In this document: positions 49,330 through 61,900 of the stretch, in pieces
Numbering within the stretch: the first letter of the stretch is position 1
How the letters are laid out: the number at the start of each line of letters is the position of its first letter
From: Microcebus murinus
Lineage: Eukaryota > Chordata > Mammalia > Primates > Cheirogaleidae
Direction of reading: 5' to 3'
Length of the DNA stretch: 64,000 bases
Assembly: GCF_040939455.1 (NCBI RefSeq)
Contig: NC_134129.1
Location: 21,218,001-21,282,000 of the forward strand
Made by a program: the position numbers and the translations under genes
Notes under the pieces: generated by a model
Told to the model about the DNA's origin: nothing
The model's database searches: none
The model's input: only the letters and a program-made list of their open reading frames with translations

Positions 49330-49671
49330 CAAGGCTGGGTGGTTTGAGGCAGTGACTGACTCCAGCATTCCCCGTCCACCTCTGGGTCGGCTCCTGGGCT
49401 GACAGAGGCCCTGTCATTGGAACTGATTCTGTTTATGATGGAGGCAGCTTAGACCCTTGAAGCCCAGGACCAAGGCAAGCTTCCTCGTGGGTGAAGAAAT
49501 GGGTAATTTGCAGCGTGACAGGGAGAGGCACCACCTGAAATAGCGGTCCCCGCTCCTAGAATACCCGTTCTTTCACCATAAGCGCTTCCTTCCCCTGTGA
49601 TTCCGGGCTCCTGGCATCTCCATTTGAAAATAAGCCCAGAAAACCCTGCAGGCGTAGAGAAAGGATGGGAG
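49330..49671. other. unique sequence
   Basis: No gene or repeat is recognised. Confidence 0.4.
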
Positions 49672-50010
49672 GGCCGGCGCGGTGGCTCACGCCTGGCATC
49701 CTAGCACTCTGGGAGGCCGAGGCGGGAGGATCGCTCAACGTCAGGAGTTTGGGACCAGCCGGAGCAAGAGTGAGACCCCTGTCTCTACTATAAATAGAAA
49801 GAAATTAGCTGGACAATGAAAAATATACAGAAAAAATTAGCCGGGCATGGTGGCGCATGCCTGTAGTCCCAGCTACTCGGGAGGCTGAGGCAGGAGGATT
49901 GCCTCAGCCCAGGAGTTTGAGGTCGCTGTGAGCGAGGCTGACGCCATGTCACTCACTCTAGCCCAGGCGACAGAGTGAGACTCTGTCTCATAAAAAAAAA
50001 AAAAAAAAGA
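49672..50010 (+). mobile_element. Alu SINE, sense, full length
   Basis: AAAGGATGGGAGG before and AAAGGATGGAGGG after the A tail form the target duplication. Confidence 0.95.
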
Positions 50011-50129
50011 AAAAAAAGGATGGAGGGACAGTGGGTGCCACTCTCTGCTTTCTTGCTCTCCAAGTTCACTATTTTCTAATCTCTAAATTCTAATTCCCCA
50101 CTCACTGTACACTCTGCCCTTATGTTCCT

Positions 50130-53100
50130 TTTTATATAAGGATATATTATATATAAGGATATATGTCTAGATAAGGATATATATGGATATATAGAGATAA
50201 GGATATATATAAGGATATATGTATGTTTTATACAAGGATATATGTTTATATAAAGATATATGCATAGATAAGGACATATATGAGGATATATAGATAGCTA
50301 AGAATATATATAAGGATATATATAGATAAGGATATATTTGAGGATATATATAGATAAGGATATAGATAAGGATATATATAGATAAGGATATATAGATAAG
50401 GATATATATGAGGATATATCAATAGATAAGGATATAGATAAGGATATATATATGGATATATATAGATAAGGATATATATGAGGATATATAGCTAGATAAG
50501 GATATAGATAAGGATATATATATATAGATATGGGTATATTTATAGATAAGGATATATAGAGAGATAAGGATATATATAAGGATATATATAGATAAGGACA
50601 TATATGAGGATATATATAGATAAGGACATATATGAGGATATATAGATAAGGATATATATAAGGATATATAGATAAGGACATATATGAGGATATATAGATA
50701 AGGACATATATGAGGATATATATAGATAAGGACATATATGAGGATATATATAGATAAGGACATATATGAGGATATATATAGATAAGGATATATATGAGGA
50801 TATATATAGATAAGGACATATATGAGGATATATATAGATAAGGACATATATGAGGATATATAGATAAGGACATATATGAGGATATATATAGATAAGGACA
50901 TATATGAGGATATATATAGATAAGGACATATATGAGGATATATATAGATAAGGACATATATGAGGATATATATAGATAAGGATATATATGAGGATATATA
51001 TAGATAAGGACATATATGAGGATATATATAGATAAGGACATATATGAGGATATATAGATAAGGATATATATAAGGATATATAGATAAGGACATATATGAG
51101 GATATATAGATAAGGACATATATGAGGATATATATAGATAAGGACATATATGAGGATATATAGATAAGGACATATATGAGGATATATAGATAAGGACATA
51201 TATGAGGATATATATAGATAAGGGTATATATGAGGATATATATAGATAAGGACATATATGAGGATATATATAGATAAGGACATATATGAGGATATATAGA
51301 TAAGGACATATATGAGGATATATATAGATAAGGACATATATGAGGATATATATAGATAAGGACATATATGAGGATATATATAGATAAGGATATATATGAG
51401 GATATATATAGATAAGGACATATATGAGGATATATATAGATAAGGACATATATGAGGATATATAGATAAGGATATATATGAGGATATATATAGATAAGGA
51501 CATATATGAGGATATATATAGATAAGGATATATATGAGGATATATATAGATAAGGACATATATGAGGATATATATAGATAAGGATATATATGAGGATATA
51601 TATAGATAAGGACATATATGAGGATATATATAGATAAGGACATATATGAGGATATATATAGATAAGGGTATATATGAGGATATATATAGATAAGGATATA
51701 TATGAGGATATATATAGATAAGGACATATATGAGGATATATATAGATAAGGATATATATGAGGATATATATAGATAAGGACATATATGAGGATATATATA
51801 GATAAGGACATATATGAGGATATATATAGATAAGGGTATATATGAGGATATATAGATAAGGACATATATGAGGATATATATAGATAAGGACATATATGAG
51901 GATATATATAGATAAGGACATATATGAGGATATATATAGATAAGGACATATATGAGGATATATAGATAAGGACATATATGAGGATATATATAGATAAGGA
52001 CATATATGAGGATATATATAGATAAGGACATATATGAGGATATATATAGATAAGGACATATATGAGGATATATAGATAAGGACATATATGAGGATATATA
52101 TAGATAAGGACATATATGAGGATATATAGATAAGGACATATATGAGGATATATAGATAAGGACATATATGAGGATATATATAGATAAGGACATATATGAG
52201 GATATATATAGATAAGGACATATATGAGGATATATATAGATAAGGACATATATGAGGATATATATAGATAAGGACATATATGAGGATATATATAGATAAG
52301 GACATATATGAGGATATATAGATAAGGATATATATGAGGATATATAGATAAGGACATATATGAGGATATATATAGATAAGGACATATATGAGGATATATA
52401 TAGATAAGGACATATATGAGGATATATATAGATAAGGACATATATGAGGATATATATAGATAAGGATATATATGAGGATATATAGATAAGGATATATATG
52501 AGGATATATATAGATAAGGACATATATGAGGATATATATAGATAAGGATATATATAAGGATATATAGATAAGGACATATATGAGGATATATAGATAAGGA
52601 CATATATGAGGATATATATAGATAAGGACATATATGAGGATATATAGATAAGGACATATATGAGGATATATATAGATAAGGACATATATGAGGATATATA
52701 TAGATAAGGGTATATATGAGGATATATATAGATAAGGACATATATGAGGATATATATAGATAAGGACATATATGAGGATATATATAGATAAGGACATATA
52801 TGAGGATATATATAGATAAGGACATATATGAGGATATATATAGATAAGGATATATATGAGGATATATATAGATAAGGACATATATGAGGATATATATAGA
52901 TAAGGACATATATGAGGATATATATAGATAAGGACATATATGAGGATATATATAGATAAGGATATATATGAGGATATATAGATAAGGATATATATGAGGA
53001 TATATATAGATAAGGACATATATGAGGATATATATAGATAAGGACATATATGAGGATATATAGATAAGGACATATATGAGGATATATATAGATAAGGACA

Positions 53101-55165
53101 TATATGAGGATATATATAGATAAGGACATATATGAGGATATATATAGATAAGGACATATATGAGGATATATATAGATAAGGATATATATGAGGATATATA
53201 GATAAGGACATATATGAGGATATATATAGATAAGGACATATATGAGGATATATATAGATAAGGGTATATATGAGGATATATATAGATAAGGATATATATG
53301 AGGATATATAGATAAGGATATATATGAGGATATATATAGATAAGGACATATATGAGGATATATATAGATAAGGATATATATGAGGATATATATAGATAAG
53401 GACATATATGAGGATATATATAGATAAGGACATATATGAGGATATATATAGATAAGGATATATATGAGGATATATATAGATAAGGATATATATGAGGATA
53501 TATATAGATAAGGACATATATGAGGATATATATAGATAAGGATATATATGAGGATATATAGATAAGGATATATATGAGGATATATATAGATAAGGACATA
53601 TATGAGGATATATAGATAAGGACATATATGAGGATATATATAGATAAGGACATATATGAGGATATATATAGATAAGGACATATATGAGGATATATATAGA
53701 TAAGGATATATATGAGGATATATAGATAAGGACATATATGAGGATATATAGATAAGGACATATATGAGGATATATATAGATAAGGACATATATGAGGATA
53801 TATATAGATAAGGACATATATGAGGATATATATAGATAAGGATATATATGAGGATATATAGATAAGGACATATATGAGGATATATAGATAAGGACATATA
53901 TGAGGATATATATAGATAAGGACATATATGAGGATATATATAGATAAGGATATATATGAGGATATATAGATAAGGACATATATGAGGATATATATAGATA
54001 AGGACATATATGAGGATATATAGATAAGGATATATATAAGGATATATAGATAAGGACATATATGAGGATATATATAGATAAGGGTATATATGAGGATATA
54101 TATAGATAAGGACATATATGAGGATATATAGATAAGGACATATATGAGGATATATATAGATAAGGACATATATGAGGATATATATAGATAAGGACATATA
54201 TGAGGATATATATAGATAAGGACATATATGAGGATATATAGATAAGGACATATATGAGGATATATAGATAAGGACATATATGAGGATATATAGATAAGGA
54301 TATATATGAGGATATATATAGATAAGGACATATATGAGGATATATAGATAAGGACATATATGAGGATATATATAGATAAGGACATATATGAGGATATATA
54401 TAGATAAGGACATATATGAGGATATATATAGATAAGGATATATATGAGGATATATATAGATAAGGACATATATGAGGATATATATAGATAAGGATATATA
54501 TGAGGATATATATAGATAAGGACATATATGAGGATATATAGATAAGGACATATATGAGGATATATAGATAAGGACATATATGAGGATATATATAGATAAG
54601 GACATATATGAGGATATATAGATAAGGACATATATGAGGATATATATAGATAAGGACATATATGAGGATATATATAGATAAGGACATATATGAGGATATA
54701 TATAGATAAGGACATATATGAGGATATATAGAGATAAGGACATATATGAGGATATATAGATAAGGACATATATGAGGATATATATAGATAAGGACATATA
54801 TGAGGATATATAGATAAGGACATATATGAGGATATATAGATAAGGACATATATGAGGATATATATAGATAAGGATATATATGAGGATATATAGAGATAAG
54901 GATATATATGAGGATATATAGAGATAAGGACATATATGAGGATATATAGATAAGGACATATATGAGGATATATATAGATAAGGATATATATGAGGATATA
55001 TATAGATAAGGACATATATGAGGATATATATAGATAAGGACATATATGAGGATATATATAGATAAGGACATATATGAGGATATATAGAGATAAGGATATG
55101 AGGATATATAGAGATAAGGATATATATGAGGATATATATATATAGATAAGGACATATATAAGGAT
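50130..55165. repeat. 5-kb AT-rich minisatellite (26/28-bp units)
   Basis: The unit is GATAAGGACATATATGAGG followed by ATATATA (26 bp) or the same plus TA (28 bp). A C/T choice in GGACATAT versus GGATATAT and rare GGGTATAT units give further variants. The first 430 bp (50130-50560) are irregular; from there to about 55080 the array is very regular, roughly 170-180 units. Because the complement has no stop triplet in any phase, all three minus frames are open for over 1550 codons. These are not genes. Confidence 0.97.
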
Positions 55166-55189
55166 ACACACAGAAAAGGATATGTGTAT

Positions 55190-55489
55190 AGAAGTTTCCC
55201 GGACAGCCCCCGAAGTCAATGAACTGGATGTCAGGATTCAAAAGGACACCCCAAGATTCTCATCCTGATCCCTGCGGCAGCCAAGGTGTGTCTTGGGGGG
55301 GGCGGCGACAGGTGCAGCGGCTGGGCGGGGGGTGGGGGTTTCCAGCCCCTGGGAGCTGGGCCCGGTGGGTCCCTCCCGCTCAGACACCTGCGTCCTCGGG
55401 TCAGCTCCACCTCCAAACTCGGCTTTCCAGACAGTGTCTGCACCGTGTCTACTGTAAGACGCAGCTGCCTAGCACACAGTAGGCGTCTA
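55190..55489. other. unique sequence with an ancient-repeat trace
   Basis: About 55463-55490 (CTGCCTAGCACACAGTAGGC) resembles the L2/MIR tail. The next transposon lies at its end. Confidence 0.4.
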
Positions 55490-55493
55490 GTAA

Positions 55494-56863
55494 CCACTGC
55501 AGTGCGAGGGCGACTGTAGTCGACAGCCACAGATGGAGGCGCACGGCCCAGCGTGGACTGTAGCCGACAGCCACAGATGGACGCGCACGGCCCAGCGTGG
55601 ACTGTAGTCGACAGCCACAGATGGACATGCACGGCCCAGCGTGGACTGTAGTCGACAGCCACAGATGGACATGCACGGCCCAGCGTGGACTGTAGTCGAC
55701 AGCCACAGATGGACGCGCACAGCCCTGTGTGGACTGTAGTCGACAGCCACAGATGGACATGCACGGCCCAGCGTGGACTGTAGTCGACAGCCACAGATGG
55801 ACATGCACGGCCCAGCGTGGACTGTAGTCGACAGCCACAGATGGACGCGCACAGCCCGGCGTGGACTGTAGCCGACAGCCACAGATGGACGCGCACAGCC
55901 CGGCGTGGACTGTAGCCGACAGCCACAGATGGACGCGCACAGCCCGGCGTGGACTGTAGTCGACAGCCACAGATGGACGCGCACAGCCCGGCGTGGACTG
56001 TAGCCGACAGCCACAGATGGACGCGCACAGCCCGGCGTGGACTGTAGTCGACAGCCACAGATGGACGCGCACAGCCTGGCGTGGACTGTAGTCGACAGCC
56101 ACAGATGGACGCGCACAGCCTGGCGTGGACTGTAGCTGACAGCCACAGATGGACGCGCACAGCCCGGCATGGACTGTAGCCGACAGCCACAGATGGACGC
56201 GCACAGCCCGGCATGGACTGTAGTCGACAGCCACAGATGGACGCGCACAGCCCGGCGTGGACTGTAGCCGACAGCCACAGATGGACGCGCACAGCCCGGC
56301 ATGGACTGTAGTCGACAGCCACAGATGGACGCGCACAGCCCGGCATGGACTGTAGCCGACAGCCACAGATGGACGCGCACAGCCCGGCATGGACTGTAGT
56401 CGACAGCCACAGATGGACGCGCACAGCCCGGCGTGGACTGTAGCCGACAGCCACAGATGGACGCGCACAGCCCGGCATGGACTGTAGTCGACAGCCACAG
56501 ATGGACGCGCACAGCCTGGCGTGGACTGTAGCTGACAGCCACAGATGGACGCGCACAGCCCGGCATGGACTGTAACATTAACAACAAAACCTGCCTTTTC
56601 TAATTTTTCATGTGTCAAAATAAAACTGTGAACATTTAAACATAACGTCATGAAAACACATATGTCCATGTTACCTATTCTGATATTGACATGACAAGGA
56701 AAGCCGCCTGCAAAGTCAAACAAGCTTTCGGTGCTTCCAAGCTTTCCTCGTCACACGAGAGCGAGACGGACGCGCCGTCCACGCACAGCACAGACCACCG
56801 TGCGGACCGTGAGTGCCGGCTGTGGAGGAGGGGTCGCGGCAGGTGAGTGCCGGACCCAGGTGG
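55494..56863 (+). mobile_element. TTAA-flanked (piggyBac-like) element, copy 3, most complete
   Basis: The left end is CCACTGCAGTGCGAGGGCGA after GTAA (a one-base change from TTAA). The right end is CCGGACCCAGGTGG before TTAA (56864-56867). Ends are inverted repeats of about 13 bp with consensus CCACYTKGGTMCG. Layout is left end, 44-bp array, about 130 bp AT-rich, then a 160-bp GC-rich right region shared with copies 1 and 2. A TTAA target fits the piggyBac superfamily, of which families are known from mouse lemur; this copy has no transposase. Confidence 0.78.
55512..56575 (+). repeat. 44-bp minisatellite inside TTAA element copy 3
   Basis: About 24 units of ACTGTAG(C/T)CGACAGCC then ACAGATGGACGCGC. 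Units near the left carry GGCCCAGCGTGG, those in the middle GCCCGGCGTGG and those at the right GCCCGGCATGG. Right-hand units show a four-unit (176-bp) periodicity of variants. Minus-strand frames of 366-441 codons are artefacts. Confidence 0.95.
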
Positions 56864-57143
56864 TTAATAGCCATACAGTGGATGGGCGAATGAGTGAATG
56901 AATGGTTGGTACCATAGAGACGGTTGTGAGTTAATGAGGATCACTACAGCCAAGTTACAGGAGTGAAGATCTTGCCAGAACACGGGGGGAGCGGGTTTTT
57001 GCTGTGTGCTATCTTCTTGGGCCCCCTGAAATCCCAGCGCCGTGCCGGCCGCAAAGATTCTGCCTGCCCCGAGACTTCCCTAACGTCTCTGGAATCCCTT
57101 CCCTTCCCTTGATCCCAGGGCATTGCTTGGCTGAGAAGGGAAA

Positions 57144-57482
57144 TTTTTTTTTTTTTTTTTTGAGACAGAGTCTCACTCTGTCGCCCGGGCTAGAGTGAGT
57201 GCCGTGGCATCAGCCTCGCTCACAGCAACCTCCAACTCCTGGGCTCAAGTGATCCTCCTGCCTCAGCCTCCCCAGTAGCTGGGACTACAGGCATGCGCCA
57301 CCATGCCCGGTTAATTTTTTTTCTATGTATATGTTAGTTGGCCAATTAATTTCTTTCTATTTATAGTAGAGACGGGGTCTCACTCTTGCTCAGGCTGGTT
57401 TCGAACTGCTGACCTCGAGGGATCCTCCCACCTCGGCCTCCCAGAGTGCTAGGATGACAGGCGTGAGCTACTGCGCCCTGCC
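57144..57482 (-). mobile_element. Alu SINE, antisense, full length
   Basis: GAGAAGGGAAAT is duplicated exactly on both sides (57132-57143 and 57483-57494). It is the Alu nearest to PHOX2B in this window. Confidence 0.97.
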
Positions 57483-58388
57483 GAGAAGGGAAATCTTGCC
57501 TGACCATTTTCTTTGCACCAAAAAAAGACACCTTCAAGGTCTCAGAACGTTGCTACCTTAGGGTGTTGCTACTCCAGTTACTCTGGCAGCGGCTGGCCCA
57601 GAAAAACTAAGGTCCTTCCCACAAGTGATCTTCTGCACCTTGCAGGCTTGCTCAGGGCTCATGATTACTATTTTTTTCCTCCTTCTTCAAATGGTTTTTT
57701 TTTTTTTTTTTTTTTTTTTTTTGGTTTAGACAGAGAGGGCTCCCTGCCTAATTTAATTTTCTTTCTCCTTTCTTTGTTACAAGCAGATGTCACTTCTACA
57801 TCAAATGCACCCTGTCTCCCCCACCCCACCCCACCCACCAGCCGGGCAGATGTTACTGCTATTAGCCAAACTCCAGAAAAAAGGTAACAGGCAGCCCCTT
57901 CTGCTAATTATAGCATTGGGGGGGGTGGTGGAAAGGAGGGGGAGGGGAAGGGTGCAGCCAGAGGGGCTTTTCCACGGAGGAAGTCCTTAAGAGGATGGAC
58001 CCTGGGGTCTGTACACCTCACCTATAGAGAGCACAGCACAGACACCTGGGCACCTCTGGCTTTAATCCAGGTGCAGAAAACACCATGTACGGGTGAGCCG
58101 TGAAGGACCAAACCCAACCCAGGACAAATGCCTTTGAAAGGGACAGCAACCTGGGCAAATACTATTTGCACACAGGAGTAAACCATTACATTAATCACGA
58201 ATAAATACTTCCTATAATGGAAGACAAAAAAAAAACAAACCATATACTTAACCCATCTAATGCATATATGCCTTCCAGTAAACTCCTAAAGAGTTGAAGT
58301 TTTCTGCCTAGTTGGCGGCTTGCTTTTCTCCCATCTGATTGATATCCTAGCGCCTGCTCTTGGATGTGTCCGCCCTCTTCCGTAGGCG
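57483..58388. other. unique sequence
   Basis: Contains a T-run of about 30 bases near 57693-57722. No gene is recognised. Confidence 0.4.

Positions 58389-58389
<1 letters not shown>

Positions 58390-58440
<51 letters not shown>
58390..58440. repeat. (AT)n microsatellite
   Basis: About 25 uninterrupted AT units, able to extrude as a cruciform. Confidence 0.97.
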
Positions 58441-58442
<2 letters not shown>

Positions 58443-58559
58443 TCTAACTTCCAGAGTCAGGTGTTTAAGGTGGAATTCAGGGAGACCCTGCCAACAGCAC
58501 CCATCACCACCATCCCAATCCTGGTGGCGGGACCCTCCCTGGGTCCTTTCTCGGTGGCT

Positions 58560-58830
58560 GCCAAGCACTGTGTTAAAATGCTTCTGCATACGCCATTGTC
58601 AATCGGTTAATGATTGCTAGTCTCACAGTGCCAGGGGGTTGGTTACCAGAACCTCCCCGAGTTCCCATTATGAAACATGTGTATCATGGTTGCTAGGCAA
58701 ACGGAAAACGAGGTAGAAATGAAATGCCAGTGGCATGCAGCAATCATTAGGCCCCGGGGCTGCAGTGGCTGGTTCGCTTAATGTTCTGGGGAAAGGGTGC
58801 CCCGATAAATACTTCCTAGGTTATTTTCTC
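58560..58830. promoter_or_regulatory. candidate regulatory block with RFX-like site
   Basis: Repeat-free block with TCAATCGGTTAATGATTGC near 58598, GGTTGCTAGGCAAAC (58688-58702; half sites GTTGC and GCAAAC as in an RFX X-box) and CAATCATTAGG near 58741. It lies about 5 kb upstream of PHOX2B. Function is inference. Confidence 0.35.
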
Positions 58831-59929
58831 GGTTGCAGGTGAGTGGGAGAGGTCAGCTGCCTCCAGAAACCCTTTTGGAGAAACCCCAAGGACAAATCTT
58901 GCCTTTTCATTCTCTGGTTGGGAGAACCCACGCACACACACACACACACACACACACGGGTGTTTCTGGGCTGAGGCTTCCCCAGGCACTGGGCCGGCTG
59001 CGGCTGGGATCATTTTGGATGCAGCGTCCAATAAAGCAATCAAAAAGAAAATTCCTCTGAAACTCTCACTGGTATTTAATATTTTATTCATTCCCATGTT
59101 ATTGTGCTTTGCCCGAGGTAAAAACAGCCTCCGAGGAGTGAGGCGTTCGTTCGTTTGGGAGGCTGACAAGCGTTTTCCCATGAATTGCTACTACAATACA
59201 ATGGCATTTTGTTTGCTGTTTTGTTTCCCTGTCTTCTAACATTCTTTCTGACTTTCAAGGAAAAAAAAAAAAGAAGAAGAAGGAGAAAAAGAAACCCTCC
59301 TATGAATGGCAAAGAAAAGGAAAGAAAAGTTTCTTTTAAACTTTCAACCTTTTTCACTTGCTACCGGGTAGCGTGTAAACATTTTTTTTTTCTTCTCATG
59401 GTATATATGCTGGTAATCAGTTCCCTTTTTTTTGTGTTTTAAATGGCCTTTTTTTCACCCCCTTTTATCACATAGCATTGCCTTTCCATTCTTGAATCAG
59501 AAAATCGGCAGAGGGGAAAAAAAAAATCAACCGTGTACACATATTAAGAAAGGGAAGTCAGAGGAAGATGGATCAAACCCATCCATCTATCCATGTGGCC
59601 ATTTATCTATCAATCCATCTCGGTACCCACCCGCCTCTATTAAAATAAATAGCAGGCCCTGAGCACATGGCCGGTTGGCTGAAGTTACGATCTGGACAAA
59701 AGGTCCGTTTGGGAAAAGGATGCTGAAGCCCTAATTCTATTTGTGCCGGTCGAAAATCAGGAGGGGTTTTTCTACACTTCACTTTTATTAGATTATTCCT
59801 TATAGATGGTTTCTTTTTTCCTCCCAGACGCGTGGTGGTACAGGCTGCTGAAGCAGTTGGTCTATAGTCGGAATAATCAAATTAACCATTTGGTACAACT
59901 TTTAGGGGAGAGCTCGCGTGTGGAAAGCA
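58831..59929. other. unique PHOX2B upstream sequence
   Basis: Has a (CA)n at about 58931-58957 and A- and T-rich stretches. No gene or transposon is recognised. The absence of transposons from 57.5 kb to the exon suggests constraint. Confidence 0.4.
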
Positions 59930-61720
59930 CAACTGGAACAAAACAGGGCGCTGGGGCTCCGTCCCGCCCTGGCCTGGCCCGGCCCCCGCGCGCCTTTCAT
60001 CTCGGAGCTGAAGCAGGACCCCGGGGTCCCCAGAGGCGGGCCGGGGGGACGGCGGCGGGGGCAGGGGTGGTGGGGGGAGGGACGCTGACACCGAACAAAA
60101 AATAAACCTACAAGGCCCACAAAGGGGAAAATGAAGTCAAGCGCATTAGCTCATCCGACCATGCGGGTCTTGCGCCGCGCTGAAAGGTCTCCTGCTATAA
60201 AGGCGCGAAGGCGCACAGCACCCGGGCCAGGCTGGGCGGACCCCGGGCCCGGGACCCCGGGCAGGCGACTCGCACCGGCCTGGGCTGGGGCTGGGCGGGT
60301 CCCTCGTCCACCCTCCCGGGCACCCTCCGTGTCCTGGCATTTATTTCCCTCGCTCCCGGCCCCTTGGCGGGGTTCTTGCCCTCAGCCGTCTCCCCAACAC
60401 CCAGCTCCCCTGAGCTGCACCTTGAACCCCGGAACCCAAAGCTCCCTTTGCCCCAAGGACTGCCTCCAGGCACCATCTAGATCCCCGAGGTCCGACCGCC
60501 TCTCCACCCAAGAGCCGTCCCCAAACACTGCCAACACGAACCCCTCTACTCCGAACTCCCCTGCACATTCCCAGGCCATCGTCTCCCCTTTTCGCCCCTA
60601 AGGCCATGGGGGGGGGCTGGAGAGACTGTCTGCAAAGTAGGAGGACGGGAAGTGAAACCCCCTGCGCTCGGCTGGGGCGTAGGGCTCAGGCGGGCCGGCG
60701 GAGCGCGCGGTGCGCAGCGCGCGCGGAGACCAAGCCGGCCGCGCCCGGGCGGACAGGCGCAGGTGCCAGGCCCCGGTGTGAACCTGCTTATTGCCAAGCG
60801 CAGGCCTTGGAGCTGAAAAGCAGCTCCTCCCAGCCACCCCAGGGCCACTCTCTTCTGCGGAGAAACGCGCAGCTTAACCCTCACCCCAGCAGTGGCCGGC
60901 GCCCCGGGCATCCATAGCCCCCCAGAATGCGGGCCTGGGCGCGGAGTCCCTTGCTCGGGGCCGAAGAACCAGGAATCGTCCCCTCCTCCCCGCCCTCCCT
61001 CCGAGGGAACGAGGGAACTTGGACAATCTCAGCGTTGTGCTTGGCGACCTATCCCCCCACCTCCCTCAAGTGGAAGAGGGAGAAGGAGTGTGTGTGTGTG
61101 TGTGGGGGGGCGCATTCCATGTGTGGAGTCCAAAAGGGTCTGGCCACCTCCCGGTCCAAACGCGGATTCATATTCATGAGAGCGGGATAAATAAAGACAG
61201 AGATCCTGGCTGTAACAGCACTTAGATTCGCATCCGTCTTTGCTGGCCTTTAGGTTTAGGGGACGGAAGACAGATGTTCGCGTCCCCTTTCTCTTCTTGT
61301 CTGACGACCATAAAGAAAACCCATTTAGAGCACTGCAATTTGTTCCCCCCCGCGCGCCGCCGCAGTAAAACCTTGTATCCATTTATTTCCATTTCACCTC
61401 CGCGCGCACAAAACAGCGCGCCGCCGGTGACCAAGGGCTCTTCTTTATCAAATACGCATTGCACAACATACAACGGCAGTAAAACTATCACCCCTCCCCA
61501 TAAAACCATCACCGAGGTCCTAGGGAGGTCCAGCGCTTCCCCCACGTGGAGGACCCGCAAGTCCCCCTGAAAACAGCCTGGAACTCACCCTGCAGAGGGG
61601 CGCCAGGCTGGGGGTGGCCGCGGTCCCTGTTTAATCCATTACCACGTCCGTGGCAGTTTCGTGCGCAATAAAACACGGCAGAGAGCGCTGCGCCCATCCA
61701 CTTCCCCGGCACTAGCATCG
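59930..61720. promoter_or_regulatory. CpG-rich upstream region
   Basis: GC-rich DNA with frequent CpG, strongest at about 59940-60300 and 60640-60780, plus a (GT)n near 61087-61105. A CpG-rich, repeat-free flank is usual for developmental homeobox genes. An upstream or divergent non-coding transcript could start here, but no exon can be read from sequence alone. Open frames here follow base composition. Confidence 0.4.
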
Positions 61721-61900
61721 AATTAAACCACTTAGTTTGGCAAACACTGAACGCCTAAATGCCCCTATAAAGACTTTATGAGTTTGTTACTTTAATTACT
61801 GACTTGTTACGGAGCACATAAAAGGGGGTAATGAATGCAATAAAACTAATTATCTGCACATTTAATTCATATAAAATATCCAGGGTTTGTTTACAGCGCC
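61721..61900. promoter_or_regulatory. candidate homeodomain-site cluster upstream of PHOX2B
   Basis: AT-rich block inside GC-rich flanks. TAATTA occurs at about 61793-61798 and 61848-61853, with GGGTAATGAATGC and CATTTAATTCAT close by. Paired-class homeodomain proteins, including PHOX2B itself, bind TAAT-based sites, so autoregulation is possible; that is inference. Confidence 0.4.

Noticed and set aside
50298..55241. Three overlapping minus-strand open frames of more than 1550 codons
   Set aside because: They translate the 26/28-bp minisatellite; the unit has no stop triplet in any phase, so openness is automatic and the peptides are pure repeats of isoleucine, tyrosine, serine, proline and leucine.
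55231..56723. Minus-strand frames of 366-441 codons with repeated CASICGC and HLWLS motifs
   Set aside because: Three phases of the 44-bp minisatellite in a transposon; 44 bp is not a multiple of three, so all phases rotate through the same repeat.
57690..57760. Possible Alu tail at a long T-run
   Set aside because: The sequence after the T-run (GGTTTAGACAGAGAGGGCTC) does not continue into an Alu arm.
60131..60601. A 156-codon proline/serine-rich frame in the CpG-rich region
   Set aside because: Explained by GC-rich composition; no domain and overlapping open frames on the opposite strand.
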